Assembly (NCBI GenBank): GCA_030668065.1
Contig: DAOUUS010000013.1
Location: 1-14,188, forward strand
DNA: 14,188 nucleotides
From: Candidatus Methanophagales archaeon
Lineage (GTDB): Archaea > Halobacteriota > Syntropharchaeia > Alkanophagales > Methanospirareceae
Direction: 5' to 3'
Shown here piece after piece: positions 12,183-14,188 of this stretch. Every line of letters begins with the position of its first letter. Position 1 is the stretch's first letter. The notes below the pieces were generated by a model. The model was not told the DNA's origin and ran no database searches. It saw nothing but the letters and a program-made list of their open reading frames with translations. Both the position numbers and the translations under genes were made by a program.

Positions 12183-12926
12183 CTCCTTTTCTACCGCTGC
12201 CCTAATCAAATAACCCGCCTTATGCAGAATCGTATCGCCAATCTCACGGTCTTTCTCCATGCTCGCGGTACAGGGATAGGAATGATGAGATTCACTGATT
12301 CGATCGTAAAGTTCTAGTTTGTTCTCAACTTCTACGCCTTCTAACTGCTTTGCCACGAACCAGGTACTCCCGCAAGGAGCACTTCTCAACACCTCTACAT
12401 GAACAATACGCCCACGCCTATCCATTTCTACTCGTACCTCTGGTAATCCAATCCCGAATTCTGCGATAAAACTGCGAATCACAGGCTTGTCGTCCTGTGG
12501 CTGTAACTCACAAAACGGCTTTGGAAAGACTACCTCAATTCCTTCTCTACTGCATATCTCTTCAACCTGCGGTCTTGCAATTCCGGCAGCACTCTCTTGT
12601 GGTACAATCATCGCTTTAATCCCCGAATCCTTTAAAATTGGTGGGAGTTCCAGCAGGAGGTCATTGTGAATCTCAGATACAATCGCTATGTCTGCATCTG
12701 GAATCTCCTGCGGTAAATACACATCCGCAGAATCTTCTATGAATACCGGAAGCATAGAAGGCTCGGGAAGCTTAAACAAGCCGTTTATACGGTCTGCGAA
12801 TCCGTATTTAGCTTCTTTACAGTGTGTGCAAGCATCTGCACAGGATATGCAGAAGGTTGAGTAGTTTATGAGGTTTCCAATTACTCGTTCACCGAACTCG
12901 CCACTGTATAATATTATCAGGTCCAT
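12174..12926 (-). CDS. DUF166 protein (COG1810)
   Basis: This 250-residue archaeal protein belongs to DUF166, once mislabelled thymidylate synthase and still without a proven function. Conserved marks are ILYSGEFGERVIGNL, a Cys cluster CISCADACTHC (Cys26, 29, 33, 36), SAPCGSTWFVAKQLEG (Cys185) and HHSYPCTASM (Cys219), ending GDTILHKAGYLI. The cysteines suggest an iron-sulfur cluster or metal site. It follows nifB by 53 bases on the same strand, and this pairing hints at metallocluster or sulfur handling. Its stop lies inside the last codons of the convergent radical SAM gene. No clear ribosome site is visible before the ATG at 12924-12926. Confidence 0.85.
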   Translation of the reverse strand: MDLIILYSGEFGERVIGNLINYSTFCISCADACTHCKEAKYGFADRINGLFKLPEPSMLPVFIEDSADVYLPQEIPDADIAIVSEIHNDLLLELPPILKDSGIKAMIVPQESAAGIARPQVEEICSREGIEVVFPKPFCELQPQDDKPVIRSFIAEFGIGLPEVRVEMDRRGRIVHVEVLRSAPCGSTWFVAKQLEGVEVENKLELYDRISESHHSYPCTASMEKDREIGDTILHKAGYLIRAAVEKELI

Positions 12927-12979
12927 TTCTTTTTCAGCGGTCTTAGACGATGATTTTTGGTGTGTGTGTGTTTTCCTGT

Positions 12980-13924
12980 TTATTCTGAGTACATACGCTG
13001 TTGAATATCCTTTCCCAGCCGCCCAATAGCATCAGCACGGCAATGCCTGCAGTGAGTCATCTCTTTCACGTACTCGCGGCATTTCTCCTGAATCGCCTCC
13101 TTCTCTTGCTGTGTCGGTGGTTTAATATTCGCGAACTTGTACTGCGGGATGAGGGGGATAATATTGTGCATATAAACGCCCAGCTTACGTATCTCCTTCG
13201 CTACCTCCACGATATGCTCATCATTTACCGTGGGAATAAGAACAGTATTCACTTTTATCAGTATCTTACGCTTCACCGCCTCACGAATGCCTTCCAACTG
13301 GTTCTTCAACAGTATCTCAGCACCTTCTTCGCCCTTATAGCGTTTACCGCGGTAATTGACGACTGAATAGATGTCCTTACCTATCGCAGGGTCTATAGCG
13401 TTCAGTGTGACGGTCACAGTCCCGATGTCCAACTCTTCGAGCTCGTCAATCCGTTCTGGCAAGAGCAGCCCGTTCGTACTCAGACACCGCATCAGGTGTG
13501 GAAACTCATCCTTCACGAGCCGAAACGTCTCGAACGTCTCTTCGTTAAACAGCGGCTCGCCGGGTCCCGCAACGGCAACTACCTTGATGTAATGCACCTT
13601 TTCCATTACATCACGTACCCGTTCTAAGGCTTCTTGTGGCGTTAGCAACTTGCTCGTCACTCCGGGTCGCGACTCGTTCACGCAATCGAATTTCCGTACA
13701 CAGTAATTACATTGGATGTTGCATTTCGGTGCCACCGGGAGATGTATTCTGCCGAAGAAATGACAGGCGTTTTCACTGAAACAAGGGTGTTCACTAATCT
13801 TTCGGAGCTGCGCAGGATCCCAGGGTACTTCTTTGCCTTCTACATTGGCTGTGGGTAATGTACTCCCCTCTTCACTCTCTGCAGGCGGTTCTACCCTTCC
13901 AATTCTTGATGCTACCTCACTCAT
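12980..13924 (-). CDS. nifB: NifB, radical SAM enzyme of nitrogenase cofactor assembly
   Basis: This 314-residue protein is an archaeal-type NifB without the NifX domain. In the family it fuses two [4Fe-4S] clusters, inserting carbide and sulfide, to give NifB-co, the FeMo-co precursor. Hallmarks are HPCFSENACHFFGRIHLPVA, then APKCNIQCNYCVRKFDCVNE with the radical SAM cysteines Cys68, Cys72 and Cys75, SRPGVTS, VAVAGPGEPL, and the C-terminal HCRHCRADAIGRLG, which supplies further cluster ligands. GGAGAAGG lies just before the ATG. It is 27 bases downstream of the sulfite-reductase-like gene and followed by DUF166, probably one transcript. No nifHDK is in the window, and NifB homologues occur in non-fixing methanogens, so nitrogen fixation is not proven. 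Confidence 0.93.
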   Translation of the reverse strand: MSEVASRIGRVEPPAESEEGSTLPTANVEGKEVPWDPAQLRKISEHPCFSENACHFFGRIHLPVAPKCNIQCNYCVRKFDCVNESRPGVTSKLLTPQEALERVRDVMEKVHYIKVVAVAGPGEPLFNEETFETFRLVKDEFPHLMRCLSTNGLLLPERIDELEELDIGTVTVTLNAIDPAIGKDIYSVVNYRGKRYKGEEGAEILLKNQLEGIREAVKRKILIKVNTVLIPTVNDEHIVEVAKEIRKLGVYMHNIIPLIPQYKFANIKPPTQQEKEAIQEKCREYVKEMTHCRHCRADAIGRLGKDIQQRMYSE

Positions 13925-13951
13925 ACGTTTCCTTCTCCTGATTATAGGCTA

Positions 13952-14188
13952 TTATAAAACCTCTTTCTTGAATTCATCAAGCCCGACTTCTTTTATATAC
14001 CTGCCCAATCGCTTTTTTGTGTCGCAGTTCTTGTAGTAATTGATGGTTCGATCAGCAAGAGCCATAGCCTCATCATCACCCAAATTCTCTGTCAAAACTT
14101 CTGCAATCGCTGGTGCGGCACCTGCAGAACCTCCGACCACCACTTTCCAGCCCTTGGGCATACCGATGAAGCCCAGGTCCTTTATCCA
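13952..14188 (-). CDS. Sulfite/nitrite-reductase-like protein (C-terminal fragment, runs off the window)
   Basis: The frame is open from the right edge of the window to a TAA at 13952-13954, so the ATG at 14161 is internal. The visible 78 residues read WIKDLGFIGMPKGWKVVVGG and later LADRTINYYKNCDTKKRLG, IKEVGLDEFKKEVL. This is the end pattern of the siroheme sulfite/nitrite reductase family (L-G-I-x-G-x-P-x-G-W-x-V-x-V-G-G). The short sulfite-reductase-like proteins of methanogens and relatives end in just this way. The siroheme and [4Fe-4S] ligands would lie beyond the window. It is first of the group with nifB and DUF166; sulfide or cluster chemistry is a reasonable but unproven link. Confidence 0.7.
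   Translation of the reverse strand, partial: WIKDLGFIGMPKGWKVVVGGSAGAAPAIAEVLTENLGDDEAMALADRTINYYKNCDTKKRLGRYIKEVGLDEFKKEVL

Noticed and set aside
12957..12972. Short TG dinucleotide run between nifB and DUF166
   Set aside because: It is only about six units long. It may be slippage-prone but has no visible role.
1..14188. CRISPR array, tRNA or rRNA genes
   Set aside because: I saw no regularly spaced short repeats, and no cloverleaf-like TTC-A/CCA pattern or conserved rRNA segment in the non-coding gaps.

Overview
The window looks like a chromosomal segment of a euryarchaeon from the methanogen/anaerobic methane-oxidiser side of the tree. Supporting signs are archaeal TATA-type promoters with short leaders, a replication factor C small subunit start, an archaeal-type NifB next to a DUF166 protein and a sulfite-reductase-like protein, a NIL-domain ferredoxin of the type known from methanogens, a PGF-CTERM-like surface anchor, and a MoaD/ThiS/SAMP-like ubiquitin-fold protein. 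An ANME-1 or Methanosarcinia-like lineage would fit, but I cannot place it more exactly from sequence alone.

Layout. 1-1123 (minus): the first codons of rfcS, a vapB antitoxin followed by a vapC cut down to 52 residues, and hisB. 1249-1409 holds a ~160-bp repeat with terminal inverted repeats; an inverted second copy lies at 11185-11344. 1435-2640 (minus): a ubiquitin-fold protein and a COG1665-like nucleotidyltransferase. 2708-3751 (plus): a NIL-ferredoxin and an AT-rich RNase HI with a Cys-rich tail. 3937-8017 (minus): a three-gene operon encoding GrpE, Hsp70/DnaK and a J-like protein. 8077-8589 (plus): a nitroreductase. 8590-9864: a poorer region with a decayed hicBA toxin-antitoxin locus, a TIR/nucleoside-deoxyribosyltransferase-like protein and a possible transposase scrap. 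9880-11179 (plus): a small acidic protein and an anchored corrinoid/siderophore-binding protein. 11412-12182 (plus): a radical SAM gene with one in-frame TAG. 12174-14188 (minus): a sulfite-reductase-like C-terminus, nifB and DUF166.

The best candidate for an undescribed system is the operon at 3937-8017. All three parts of an Hsp70 machine are present and each is remodelled. GrpE carries about 190 extra residues of coiled coil. The Hsp70 has a recognisable ATPase and beta-type substrate domain, but the helical lid is missing and a ubiquitin-like beta-grasp domain is in its place. The J-like protein has three J-resembling segments, and none of them has the HPD motif that normally triggers Hsp70 ATP hydrolysis. 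As read here, the dnaK gene also contains a one-base frameshift near 6533. I read this as a specialised chaperone cassette, probably a paralogue of a housekeeping one elsewhere. That reading is inference.

Other points of note are the in-frame amber codon in the radical SAM gene (pyrrolysine candidate or lesion), a second TAG that separates the ferredoxin from the RNase HI in the same reading frame, and the paired MITE-like elements, one of which appears to supply the promoter of the radical SAM gene.
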